Origin: Eremophila alpestris peregrina
Taxonomy: Eukaryota > Chordata > Aves > Passeriformes > Alaudidae
DNA: 64,000 bases
NCBI GenBank assembly: GCA_009792885.1
Contig: WMCF01000110.1
Span: 411,217-475,216, forward strand
Reading direction: 5' to 3'
Positions 49,268-60,978 of this stretch are shown in pieces. The number at the start of each line of letters is the position of its first letter. The stretch's first letter is position 1. Under the pieces are notes generated by a model. That model did not search any database, had not been told where the DNA came from, and was given only the letters and a program-made list of their open reading frames with translations. Both the position numbers and the translations under genes were made by a program.

Positions 49268-51550
49268 ATATTAATAAATTAGATGAAATATGCAAAACTA
49301 TATCAAACTTTAAACTTAAACCTCTTCTGCCCTCCAAGGGAGGACCAGCTGACTTGTGGTAGCACTCTGGGTTACCACAGTATATTGGTATTAGAGCCAG
49401 CAGTAGATGATGATCAGTGGACTTGAGGAGAAAGTGGAATTGGGGAAAAGATCTTGTGCATGTGTGCAGGACCTGGATCACTGAAGGTCTTGCAGATCAA
49501 AACCAGAATTTTAAAATGAATCCTCGGCTTCTCAGAGAAGCAGTGTAGTGGGTAGATTAATTCTGATATGTTTAGGGTCTTCGAAGCAAGCTAAAAACTT
49601 GTCAGGAACAATCTTTAAAATATTTGGGGACAGTGCCACAGGCCTTTACTCAGTGTCTCAGTTCCTGGGCATTAGGAAGTGTATCCCAAGCACTTGTAAA
49701 TATTACAAACATGTTAAAAGACCTTATGTTAGAAAAACCAACCAAACAAGCAAACAAAACACTGACTAGAAGAATATACTTCTCCTTCTATAAATCAGAA
49801 TATAAAGGCAGCATTTGTAAGACTCAGGACTAGGAATTCTCTGTCTCGTCTTGATTCTTTGATGACATGGCTCTCCATTCCTCACAAGAATAAAGAATTG
49901 TAGAGCTCTAAACCACAGCAGGGTCCCCAAATAGACTGACCATGAGTGGGTGCTGATCAGGTAATTACTTATTCTAGTCCCATGCTGTCAAAGGGGATAT
50001 AAGGGTCAAGAGCACAGGTTTCCCCCACTCCTAGTCCCTCTGCTATTCATCAAGGTCAGTGATGAATTTTTTACTTTCCTATGCTGTCAGAGAAGGAAAC
50101 ACGTCAGGCTCAGTCAGCTTTGTACCGAGGGCTGCATGCACAGAAAACCAAGCAGCCCCTCATTTTTATTTGTTGTCTCTGTCTACCTTTCCACCACATA
50201 AACAAATTATGTGCAATCCTTTCTTCAGAAAAATCTCCAAAAGGCTAGCATTGGGCAAACTGTCACACAGTGGGCCCTGAAGAAGTTAGCTGTTGTAGTG
50301 GAAAGCACTACTGCTGTCTAATAAGTGAGAGTTAATAAAATGAAGTGGTAGACCACATGTGAGTTATGAAGATCTTCCTTCACTAATGGGAGTTATGTAG
50401 TGTCCCATAGATGGTCATTATGGGTTGTTTATATCCAATAATAAAGCCTTGTGTTGCTTTAGTAGCATTAATTGGAAATGGTGCTCTGTGATCACAGAAT
50501 GAAAGCTATCAGGGAGTTTTGCTGCCTGTACTTACTTCTTTCTCCATTTTTTTTCTTGTTCTTTTCTGTGCTTCCTATCAGAATGATATTTATAGGCAAA
50601 ATTCTTCAATCAGTTTAAAATAAAATCTTTAAAGCATCTTGATACGGGCGTAGTATGAAAACATAGGGCTGTTGGCATAACAGGCCAAACTAATCCCCAA
50701 TGTCAATCCAGCTTTTTTTCAACACAGGATAAATGTGGGTCAGAAATGTCCAAAAGAAACGTAGTCATGATGTAAGGCTAAAATTAAGAAGTGCAACAGA
50801 ACAACGCATCTAATGAGTGTTTTCAAGTGTCCTTGTGTGCTTTATTGTGATACCACCATAGCCCTGGGGTAAAAATGTGAAGACTTCTTCCAATCTTCTG
50901 TAATGGGAAGTGCCACAGAGGCAGAGTTAGCATTAGTTCTCTGGTATTAATTTTATAAACTGGTTTTGGATATATGACACTGAAACAGTCAGTGTTTTGG
51001 TGTTAACAGGGACTATACAGTTTTGAATGCCAGGATCCTTAAATTTTGGGACATAATGGAGAAAGCTGAATGTTTTCAATTGCACCATTCTGTTTCTCTG
51101 AGATTAAAGGGAATAATAAATTAAAAATTGAAAAATATTTATAGAGAAAAAAAAATTGTTCTGTCAAACTCTGCTATAATGCTTTAAAGTAATTCTCTAA
51201 CACCCTGTCATACTGTGGGGAACAGGAAGACTCATACTGGAAGTATGTTTTTTTATTACATCTTTAAACATTTCAGTCTGTTTTCTAAAAAATTCTGCTG
51301 TTTTTAATCATTCTGTATGTATTTCTGTATGAGTCTGTGCATGATAATTTCTTAGTCATTTCACCTAGTTACTTCAGGCTTTGTTGTCCAGTTCCTAGCT
51401 AAATGGCCTGAAAGATACTAAGTTCTTAGGAGTCTGATGAAATTATGAGTCTGGGGACTGTTGAGAGGTGTGTTACTTTTGCATGACTTGATTTTTTGGT
51501 GAGGACAGAAGAAGCTAGCCATGGAAGCAATTTTTTTTCCTATGAGATAC
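49268..51550. other. Intergenic sequence, no gene seen
   Basis: AT-rich unique-looking sequence between LTR blocks. No coding exon, RNA gene or transposon recognised. Confidence 0.4.
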
Positions 51551-53437
51551 TGTTAGAAGCTTCTGCCATGCCTGGTAAAGTCAATCTTGGGTTGGCTCTG
51601 AAAATAAACATGCTGCCAAGCCAATTGAAGTGGTTGGTAACACTTCTGTGATGACATAATTAGGAAGGAAAAAAAATGCATGCGATTCCTATTTCTTCCT
51701 CTCCTCTCTGGGCAGCCGCCGGGGCCCTTCCCAGCGTGGCCAGGACCATGTGGCCAGGGCTGTGAGAGCTGTGCTTGCTTGGCCGCATGTAACTCGCCGT
51801 GCTGAGGGCAGCAGGGCAGGGGCAGCAGCAGCAGCTTCTCCTTTCCAGCATCCCGCACAAAGAGAGGCCCTGAACGGAGCCGGCGCTGCGGCAGCCGGAG
51901 CCACCTGCGCGGGGCTGGCAGGGACCATGCGGCCCACAGCAACAGAGGGGCATGATGAGAGATTCCCTGAGGCAGAGCCTGGATGGGATCAACCTTTCAG
52001 CTCTGCTAAACCCTGTAAGAACTTTTCAATGGGTAGAGCTGGAGAGCAAACAAACCTATGGACACCAATTCTCTCCTGAGTCAGAGAAAAGGAAAAGGGG
52101 AAGACGCCTGATGAGAACAACATGGTGACACCAAGGTCAGTGCAAGGAGGGAGGGGCAGGAGGTGCTCTGGGTGTTGTTATAAATAGAAAAACCGAAAAG
52201 TGAATGTTACGCTGTCACAAATGTTATAATTACAAGTTAAAGAGATGGAGAAAGTTTGAAGTGGGTTTGTGAAGTTACAAGTTAGAGGGTAAATGTCCTA
52301 CGATTACAAATGTTATAATTACCATTTAAGAAGATAGAAGTTGTACCAGTTGTATCTGCAAGTTCCAAGTTGAGTGTTAATGATTGTGTTTGTCCAGGGG
52401 GTGGGTTAAGAGTCTGGAATGGTAGTAGTTTTAAAGCCTGTTAAAATCATAGCAGCAGACTGAATTGCAACCGGGAGTCTGATAGACTGCAGAGGGGAAC
52501 ATTGCTGTAAGGGTGAGAGAGAGAGAAGGGGGGGCAGGGTGTCTTCTTCCCCGCCCCGCATCCTCCTCCCCCCCCCCGGTGACAGTGTATTGAGCCCTGA
52601 CTGGTGAACAGCGGCAGCCAATCACTCGACGCCCTGAGGAAATGATTGCCTAGGAATGCACCTCGTAAAGGGCCAATCAGAGTCCCCAAAATGGATCAAT
52701 CATGGAGCGGATTGAAAAACCCACCAATCATGGAGAAGAGAAGGAGATAAAAAGAGAGACTTTGGGGGAGGGGCTCTTGCATTGTAATGAGCTTCTGAGA
52801 GCACCCAAGTTGTGTCGGTTTGTAGCGATTTGTGTTTGGCTTGCTGCGTGGGACTTGGGCTTCTCCCAAGCCCCCATTCTCGGCTGTTAAATAAACAGGC
52901 TGATTTCTTTACATAATTAACAAAGTCCCAGCCTCGTTCATTTCATGGGTGTCGGAGCTGAGATTCTTCTACAAGCCATGATGAGAACTATAATAACATA
53001 AACTGCTTTCCTGTAATTCATGAAGTGCATGGGGGGGATGCAGAGGTCCACTTGCAGCCTGTGAGAAAAAGTGTTCATGCTGGAGTGCATGGATGCTGAA
53101 AAGATGTATTCTAGTGGGAAACTCGAAGAGAGAGAAGATAGAGAACCTTTGCTTCCAAACCAGAACAACTCATCCTTAAAAAAACCATACTCCATCTCTC
53201 TAAATGAACTGATGAAAGAGTATTTTATGAGTGGTAACTGACTAAGAGTATTTTCTAAGTTTTGTCTTTTTATATTGTCAGTGGGAAAGTGAACACTTGT
53301 GGGGAAGACTGTTTTTAAAGTTTCATTTTGATTCTCATGTTAATAAATCTGTCTTTATACCTTTTAAGTTTGAGCCGGATTTTGCTTTTTCTCCTAATCC
53401 TATCTCACAGCAAAAAAGACATTCAAACCACTACACA
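51551..53437 (+). mobile_element. ERVL-like LTR, split by a nested solo LTR
   Basis: An LTR of a type common in songbird genomes, with tandem variants of a 'CCATG...CTGGAG' motif. Its left part (about 51551-52168) and right part (52953-53437) join in register when the 770-bp insertion and one flanking 7-bp repeat are removed, leaving about 1.1 kb. The right part has weak repeats (GTTCATGCTGGAGTGCATGG), AATAAA near 53345 and an end close to CACTACACA, just before a primer binding site. The left border TGTTAGAAGC is my best guess. Confidence 0.7.
52176..52945 (+). mobile_element. Solo LTR nested in the ERVL-like LTR
   Basis: 770 bp, starting TGTTATAAATAG and ending GTTCATTTCA. The 7-bp direct repeat TGGGTGT flanks it at 52169-52175 and 52946-52952. 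It has several CCAAT boxes (GCCAATCACTCG, GGCCAATCAGAG), a GATAAAAAG TATA-like element, and an AATAAA signal at 52890-52895. No primer site or internal sequence follows, so it is a solo LTR of ERV1- or ERVK-like organisation; class is uncertain. Confidence 0.85.
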
Positions 53438-53440
53438 AAT

Positions 53441-53458
53441 TGGTGCATTGGCCAGGAA
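53441..53458 (+). other. Retroviral primer binding site, glycine-tRNA type
   Basis: TGGTGCATTGGCCAGGAA matches the complement of the 3' end of tRNA-Gly(GCC), TGGTGCATTGGCCGGGAA, with one mismatch. It sits a few bases after the end of the ERVL-like LTR and so marks that LTR as a 5' LTR. Confidence 0.8.
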
Positions 53459-53519
53459 ACCAAGATTGCTGAATGTGAAATCCATGAACTAAATGACCCA
53501 TGCCATGTAGTTTGAGAAG

Positions 53520-53994
53520 ACTATTTTGCCTGTGGGAGGGACTCAAGTTACAGCACGCTGGGGAGGACTGCTCCTCCTGAAAATTACAACTACATTGAGA
53601 AGTCCATGGGAACAACCTCATGACACAGCATAAGAGACTCCTCTCCCTAAGCAAACTAAAAGAAGCTTTTTAGAAGTGACAAACTGGCTAAAAACCCCAT
53701 GTTTTGTCTCTCTGCACTGTTGGTGGGAAGGAAAAAAGGGCTGAGGGGTGGGGAATGTGTTCTAAATGTTTATTTTAGTTCTCATTATTCTCTTTTAATT
53801 CTGTTACTAGATTTTTCTTTTTACCTTTTAGGTTTTGAGCCTGTTTTGCCCTTAGAGTATTTTCTCCTAATCCTCATCTCAGCCCATGAGCCTTTTGGTT
53901 TTTCTTTCCCCCTCCTCTGCTCAAGTATAGCAGAGGAGAATGAGTGAATGGTTTTTGTGGGTGCCTAGCTTCTAGCCAGTGTCAAACCCCAACA
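53520..53994 (+). mobile_element. Partial 3' LTR of the same ERVL-like element
   Basis: Resembles the right half of the preceding LTR: TAGTTCTCATTATTCT, CCTTTTAGGTTTTGAGCCTG, TTTTCTCCTAATCCTCATCT, and an end at AACCCCAACA. Only about 475 bp are present, so the internal region and the 5' half of this LTR appear deleted. It retains the U5 portion that the upstream copy lacks. Confidence 0.7.
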
Positions 53995-56900
53995 AGGGAG
54001 ACCTTCATTATTGCTACAAGCAGGGATACTACTACAGCGTGAACTCCCCCCTTACTAACTCCCCTCCCCTCCCAGCAAGCAGAGAAGTGGATCTTTATGT
54101 AAGCTGGGAGAGAAGAGTCCAGCAGTTTTCAGGCATGAAAGCTCTTAACAAAGACACTGTGTTTTCTCAGTTACAGCCTAAAGAATGCAACCATGTCAAG
54201 AGAGAAATAAGTTACATCTGACACTCAGAAATCATTAAACTGCTGCTGGCAAAAGCCTCTCAAGACAAATAATTTTTGCTTCACATGTGTTGTTTCCTGG
54301 CAAGTATGTGTTTCTACATCCACTGTTGATGTAAGACAGTTGGAAGACTATAGGTTAATAGCAGGTCACTAACCAAAAGTGTTCCTGGCAGATTAGCAGT
54401 GAAAGATTTTGTTAGAATTTTACTGCAGTAAGACTTTGCAGACTATGTGGGGGAAAAAGAAGAGTTAAGACAATGCCTAAATAGCTTCTTGTCTTTCAAA
54501 ACACGCCTTTATTCACTGCAACCATCTGAGGCTTTTTTCCTTCTTTAGTGAGTGTTTTATAAATATTTCAGTCTATTTTGGTTTTGTTGTCTGGTTTCAA
54601 GGTATTTTGGTTTGAAGACTGAAAATGAAGAAAAAAGCTACAATATCTAAGTTCTCTACAAAAGTTGTTTGAATTCAACCTGTCTACAGAACAAGGAGGC
54701 ATTAATAATGAGATATTAGTTCAGAACTGTTTTGCAAATGGTAGCAACAGTTATATACAGGTTTGTAAAAGCCCAAAAGACAATCAAAAATTATTGCAGT
54801 AAGGGATGTAAACAAACTTAATGATGCACACACTTGCGTTTCAGGATTCTCAATTCACCCATATAAATTCTGAAGGATTGTAAGAGAACATGAGGAACAT
54901 GAACTCCAGCTGCAATAACCCTCTAGACAGAATTATGTCAATATTAAATTAGGAAGAAGTTAGGTGGCACTATTTCTTCCCTCTTCAAATGTCTGTTCAC
55001 ATCACATAAGCTGTATTTTCAGGCCACTAAACCCATCCTCCATTTCAGACTCCTGTACACCGTGTCTTTAAGCACAAAAGTGTTTTTACATTAAGGTCTT
55101 TTGAGCATGAGAGAATTCTTTTCCCTTAAAAAGGAATGAAACAGTACTGGTAAGTATGGCAAATGATGCTATATTTAGAAACCATATTGTCAAAGACAAG
55201 GAGGGATTTGAAGAATACCACCTTTAAACACATGGAAAAGATAGAGCTGATATATTCCCTCACAACCCTTTTAGTCCTATTTTCTTCTTTCTGTCCATGT
55301 CTCAGGATTGATTTTAGTCTTTGTCATGTCTGCACAAACGCTTATGAAGCACTTATTTATCATGTATGACTTAGAGAAAAAATTACGAAAGTTTTTGGGT
55401 TTTTTTAGTAACAGCACGTTCCTTATGCCTCCCTATGTGCTGAAAAATTGTAATAGCTTTAGACCTCACTCTTCCTTGTGTCTTTCATTCCAATGTCCTG
55501 AGAAAGAGGTCCAACAACTAAGTAGTAATAATTGACACAAATTGAACAGTAGCCCTGGAAATTTTATAACAATCTGTTGTGGATAGCTCAGTCTCTGGAC
55601 TCCCTCCGTTAAACTCCCTCATTCTTTCTTTATCTGTCATACTCAATCATCATTTTGGTATACATTTAAAAAATTAATTTTCTGTAAGAAAATGGATACA
55701 GCCAGAGCAAACAGCTGCCTTAATGTTACACAATGCAAGAGAAGTGAAGGTCACATGCTGCCCTTTTGATATGTCTATTCAATATTTACTTTCAGCTTCA
55801 ACTAACATTAATATAATATGAATATTTAAAAACAAACTCATTACTACACCCAAGTACTTATTTGAGTAAATATGCCACAATCAGGCCCACTGTTCCATAT
55901 TCCTTTAAATACTAGAGATTTGTCTGTACAAGGAAAAGCAGAAAATGAGGATATAACGGAAAATGAAATTGTTTTGATAGTTTTGATTCTACACATTGCA
56001 AGAGTTCATTCTTCATAACAAGAGTTGATCCTCTTTGTGTATCAGCAGAATATCTTTAGTATTGCTTTAATGGTCAGAATTGGCACTTCTAAAATTATTA
56101 TCATTTTACAGTTATTATGTAATCATTTTACAGTTTTTATTTGGAGTTCAAATGAGGCATTTTGGTGTACAAATAAGATAAATTCAAAACAGTAGAGATT
56201 ATCAGCTGGAACAGTAAGATAGTTCCATGAATATGTAAAGATCATGGCTGTACTTCCAAAGTGAAGCTGGTAGTCAGAATAAAGATGGGATTCTAAATTT
56301 TAAAGATTGCAATATGTACCTGAACCAGCTTTATGTTCTGGCATATATTTTTTCCTCCTTTCTTTTACAGGGCTGAATTTTTTTTTGGCTTGCTGAGAGG
56401 TGGGATGGCAGCTGACTTCTTAAATTTAGCTTCAAGATTATGTTTCACTCCACTTCAATAGGATGTGTTAACCAAAACTGACTCCTACCATGGAATATGC
56501 TATTGTAATCTAGAACTAGTGTGTTCAGCATGTATCACTGAGACATTCAACATTGTTTGTTTGTTTGTGGGGTTTTTTGTTTATTTCTTTTGGGTTATTT
56601 TTTTTNGTTTTTTTTTTTTTTTTTAGCTGTATTGCTATTTATTAGCTTCCCTGGTTTGTTTGTTTAGCCTGTACTGAATGGCCATCCCAGCTCTCAAAGT
56701 GTAATGCTTGTGATTTAAGTCATGGAGTGTGAGAACACAGTAGAACATAGTGAGCTTTTGCTATAAACATCACCTACATAAGGTGGCTCTGAGGGCTAAG
56801 GAGTGGACAAATATGGAGCCTTATTAAAATAGGTTGGTTAACAAGAGATGCTCAGGTAACCTTTTGTTGAGGACAGTCACTGATGAGGAACAGGCTCTTG

Positions 56901-58080
56901 ATATATTTTTATAAGTTTAAAATGGGCATGTATGTCTGCCACCACTTTTCCTCTCAGTGAAAAAGGAATACACAGACTTTACTGTGGGACAAGTCAGAAA
57001 TCCTTAGCTGATAGTAGAGAAAGCAGGGGAAGCTAAGTGTCTATTTCTGTGCTGGTCAGGAGGAAGACTGGGAGCTGGGTCAAGCCTACCAAGCCCACCA
57101 AGAGACTTGTGGAGTTGAGTGTAAGGTAGCTTTTGGTGTTTCTGAGAGAGGAGGATTTTATTTCATTTGCAATCTGTTTACTAGTCCTGGAAAGCTGTTA
57201 GCCAAACAGCTCTGAGGTTATGTTGAGAAGAGTTGCCTGTGTATCTGCTCAAATGGATTTAGGAGATTGCTGCTGGTATGGGACTCCCTTGCTGAAAAGA
57301 CATGCTCATGCACTGTTGTTTCCTCTGACTGGATGTGATTAAAGTTCTTTTATGTCATATTCTTCAAAACTGCGAATTATGGAGCTAGTGCTCTGTGAGC
57401 TAACTGTGAAATACTCCGAAAATGTGGGTCACTCTGTTTTTTTAAGTTTCAAAAGTTAATGTGTCATTTTGGTAACATGTACCCATCTCATTCCCCCAAT
57501 CCCAAATTGCCAAAGACCATCAGTTGCAAATAAAGGAAATACCTCTAATAGAAGGAGGGAAAATTATGTAAGAATACGACTAGTGAAACATTACTGCTAT
57601 TTTTACAAGGTTCTGGTTAGTTTATAAGAAGATTACTGCGAAGTCAAGTAACCTTTGATTTGAACCTGATGTCCTCACCTGGGAAGAAACACAGGAAACA
57701 CCACTAAATTATAGAGTTAGAGATGCATATCATTACTGGAGAAGAAATAATCACATACTACTCATTGTGTTGTCACAGTTTATAGGAAAATTGAAGTTCA
57801 GATACAACCTAAGAAAATTTATGCAATGTTTACAGGGGTAAGAGACTTTGTATGGACAGACTTCTGTTTGAGAGGATGTCTTTAGGGGTTCTCTGCTGCC
57901 TAACTGCACCTGTCACAAAAAGAGAGCCAAAAGATCTCCCTGCACAGGAGAGGAAAAAAAAGTCCAAATAAACAAAAAACCCCAAACCAAACAATCAAAT
58001 AAAACCCCACAAAACCCCTTTACCTTAGGGTAAACTTTTTAAAAGTAGTTTAACAGATTTTCAAATTTTTAAGACTCCTC
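53995..58080. other. Intergenic sequence, few or no repeats
   Basis: AT-rich sequence with no coding exon recognised. A T-rich run with one undetermined base occurs near 56,570-56,625. From here on, recognisable transposons are almost absent. Confidence 0.4.
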
Positions 58081-58724
58081 AAGAGATAGCTGCAGCACCT
58101 GGAAGATGCAGACCATCTCCCCTGAGCCAACTAGGGTTCTGCAGTAGCCATGACAAGTTGAGCAGCTTCCCCAGTCCAGGGCTAGGGGGGACAGCTGCCC
58201 CATCCCATTTAGAGGGGACACGATCTAAAAGCTGACCCCAAGTGTCAGGTTGCAGGGTTCAGACCTGTTCCGGATGGGCAGAGCTCGTTTTTCTCCTGCA
58301 GCATGAGTTGCACTGGTGTTTGAAGACTGATGCAGCAGGGAAGGGTCGGAGGGTCTTGGGGGAGGAATCAAAAAGAAGAGAAAACAGATTACTGAAACAT
58401 TTTTGGAATCCTTTTACGTCAATAATCTCATTTACGAGTCATCAGGATGTGATGGTTCCCGAGGGTCTACAACCCCCCTTTTGGGTGTGCCTGAAGGAGA
58501 TATACTGGGGGGTATAGATGCTTTGCCAGGCAAACGTTTTCATTGGAGGTGCCCTGTGCTCAGGGGCACCTGGGCTCGGTTTAACCTCAGCCGAGCTTAA
58601 ACTGTCTGAGAATGGTACCGAATTCATACTGGAAAAGAGTGGATATTGTGAGCAAATCGACTGTCACACACTATTTGCCAAATTCTGATTTGCTTTTAGG
58701 AAAGTACCTGTTAATCGTGTTGGG

Positions 58725-58910
58725 GAAGGGGAGAGGGTGAGGCGCGAGCGGCCGCGGATCAGGTGTCTGGTTGCAGCCGCTGTGGATAAACAGGATTTTG
58801 AGGTCAGATTCACTTGTCGCACTTTTGGCCTTGCCCACGCCTCCTAAAACCTGCGAAGCGAGTAGACGGAAGGGGTGAGGCGCGGAGGGAAGGGGGGAAA
58901 GGAGAACCTG
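58725..58910. promoter_or_regulatory. Small CpG-rich patch (candidate promoter or enhancer)
   Basis: A local rise in GC and CpG (GTGAGGCGCGAGCGGCCGCG, including a NotI site at about 58,749) in AT-rich surroundings, with a second group of CpGs at 58.85-58.9 kb. It is too short for a classical island and might be a start site of a noncoding RNA. No transcript evidence can be read from sequence. Confidence 0.35.
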
Positions 58911-59787
58911 CTGTTTCCTTTCCCATACTTTGCAAAGGTTGTTTAGTTTTGCCCTTTTTCCGTTTGAAGGTGGCCTCGAAGTCCTGTCTTGGGCCCAGGC
59001 TACCCTGCTACCATCCTCTCTTCCTCTGCCTGGGATGAGGGGGGCGACGCCGCAGCTCCTGCTGCCTGAAACTATGCTTCTCTGGAACCAAGTGTTGCCT
59101 TGGATAAATTTTTAGCCTCTGGGCGGTGCTACTCGGGCTATCGGTCTCCTCTTTGCCATGCCCAAGGGGATTTGCTCTCGCTGGAAAGGCTATTTTTTCT
59201 CCTGTGTTGCATTTATAGTACTGTGTGTACTATATTTATAGGGTGTGCTCTCGTATTATATAGGTTGATACGGATCCCCTGGAGTGGCGTTTGGATTTTT
59301 ATAGCCCCTTTCACGGCCTTATTCTTTTCAAGGTAGTGTTTTTCTCCTGCTTTGTGGACTTAATGGAAAGGCAGGCAGAATAAACCCTAAAAACTGGGGA
59401 GCAGACAGAGGGAAGATTTCAGTAAAGGGCTTCCTTAGGATTTTCTTGAAAGCTGGGAGGAAGAGGTGAGCAGGTGAGGGACACCACAAAAATGGCTCCC
59501 TTTGGGATGGGCGGCGGGGGCAGTGCAGGGGAGGGAGAGTGTGGAGACACCACAACGCCTGGAGGATCGTCCTTGAGAAAAGTATCACTGGCTGGGGATA
59601 CTTTCTCATAAGTATTCCAATATTACGTTAATTATAGCCACTGCAGACTTTCACTCAAGTTCACACATACATATACGAATTTTTTAAGCACCCTAAACTA
59701 TGCTTGTCCCACAGTAAAAAAAAAAAAAAAGAAGTTTTTTTTCTCAGTTTGTTTGTTCTTTTTTGGCAAAAGGCTGGCTTTGAAACC

Positions 59788-59807
59788 GGGGGGGGCGGGG
59801 GGGGGGG
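59788..59807 (+). repeat. G-tract, quadruplex-prone
   Basis: Eight G, one C, eleven G. Such a run can form a G-quadruplex and is prone to length variation and sequencing error. Confidence 0.85.
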
Positions 59808-59879
59808 ACAATAAAGGTGTTTTGTCAAATAATGTGGTTTGAAAGTGAGCCTGTGTAGCACATCAGCCTGCCCTCAGCA

Positions 59880-60240
59880 ATCAGGCTTTAGACTCACGAG
59901 ACTTTGATTGTAGGAGTTGCCTTATTTGCATTGATGCGGATGAACCAGCTGCTGGAGCATACAGAACTGCACCTGACACAATCACTGAGTGCAGGATTAG
60001 CACAGGGAATCAGGAATTCACTGTGCTACATGGCAATCTCAGCCCTACATTAGAGTCACTCATGCAAAATGACCCAAATTTGCAATGAGCACAATTAGCA
60101 ATCCAAAGATGCATTTTAATTTAGGGGCTGACATTTGCTTGCATTTTACTTATTAAATATAATGATTATGTGCTCCTTGGCATGCAATGCTGAGGAAGAT
60201 GAGCTTTTTACTCCCCTGTGAGCCCTACCCAAGTGTCCTA
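59880..60240. promoter_or_regulatory. Candidate conserved noncoding element 1
   Basis: Repeat-free and moderately AT-rich, with POU octamer ATTTGCAT (about 59,928), E-box CAGCTG (about 59,947), and AATTAG/TTAATT homeodomain-like cores. The block AGATGCATTTTAATTTAGGG and its surroundings look constrained rather than neutral. This is a judgement of texture, without alignment. Confidence 0.35.
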
Positions 60241-60739
60241 ACTGCAATCCTTGATATTTAGGAGAGAAATGTTGTCCTCTGTAAACTAAAGGGTGGGTTT
60301 CTTTCTTTTGTTCAGGGTTTACATGAATAAAGTAAAAAGGGTTTGGGGATTTTCACAATTTTTTGCTTTTCTCTCTCCTTAAGCAATCACTTCCAATTTA
60401 AAGGGCAAAATGTTGTCATGTTATGGATCTCTCTCCCAGCTCACCAAATTGTTCCAAGCATTCCCATACCTAGATCACCTACCGTTCCTGTCCTGGAAGA
60501 GGGGTGTTTAACCGAAGTTAAACCGCTCAAGTGAGAATCTGGCAAAGTAGTTTCGCTCTCCATCGCTCCTGACACCCAAGGATCTTGAACTCAGAAAACA
60601 AATCAAAATCAGAGCTCTATTTACCTTGCTTTTGTGTATCTAGGTATTGAAATTTCTAGTGATGCGGGGAGGGGGAGGCACAGGGGACAGGCAGGAAGTG
60701 AAAAAAGTGTGGATTAAGTGATAATTTGGAGCAAAAAGA

Positions 60740-60978
60740 ATGCAGTTCAAAAGCTAAAGCTCCCATTGGAGAATGGAAAATTTAATGAGCTTTTAATGGA
60801 ATGCAATGCTGAGAGTAGTAAATTATTTGTTAGTTGACGATGCAATCAGCATGCTGATTAGGGTTGCTTGGCTTTTTGCTAAACATTGACTGAATCAAAA
60901 CAGTCCTTGTTGTTCTGCTGAGGGGTCTCTTGTGGAGCAAATGGACATTTGGAACAGAGATTGTCAATAAAGGTGAGT
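60740..60978. promoter_or_regulatory. Candidate conserved noncoding element 2, ending in a splice-donor-like site
   Basis: Repeat-free, with TTAATGAGCTTTTAATGGAA, TAAATTATTTGTTAGTTGAC and GCAATCAGCATGCTGATTAG. It ends at AAAG|GTGAGT (60973-60978), a near-perfect plus-strand splice donor, so it could be an exon of a noncoding RNA as well as a regulatory element. Confidence 0.35.
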
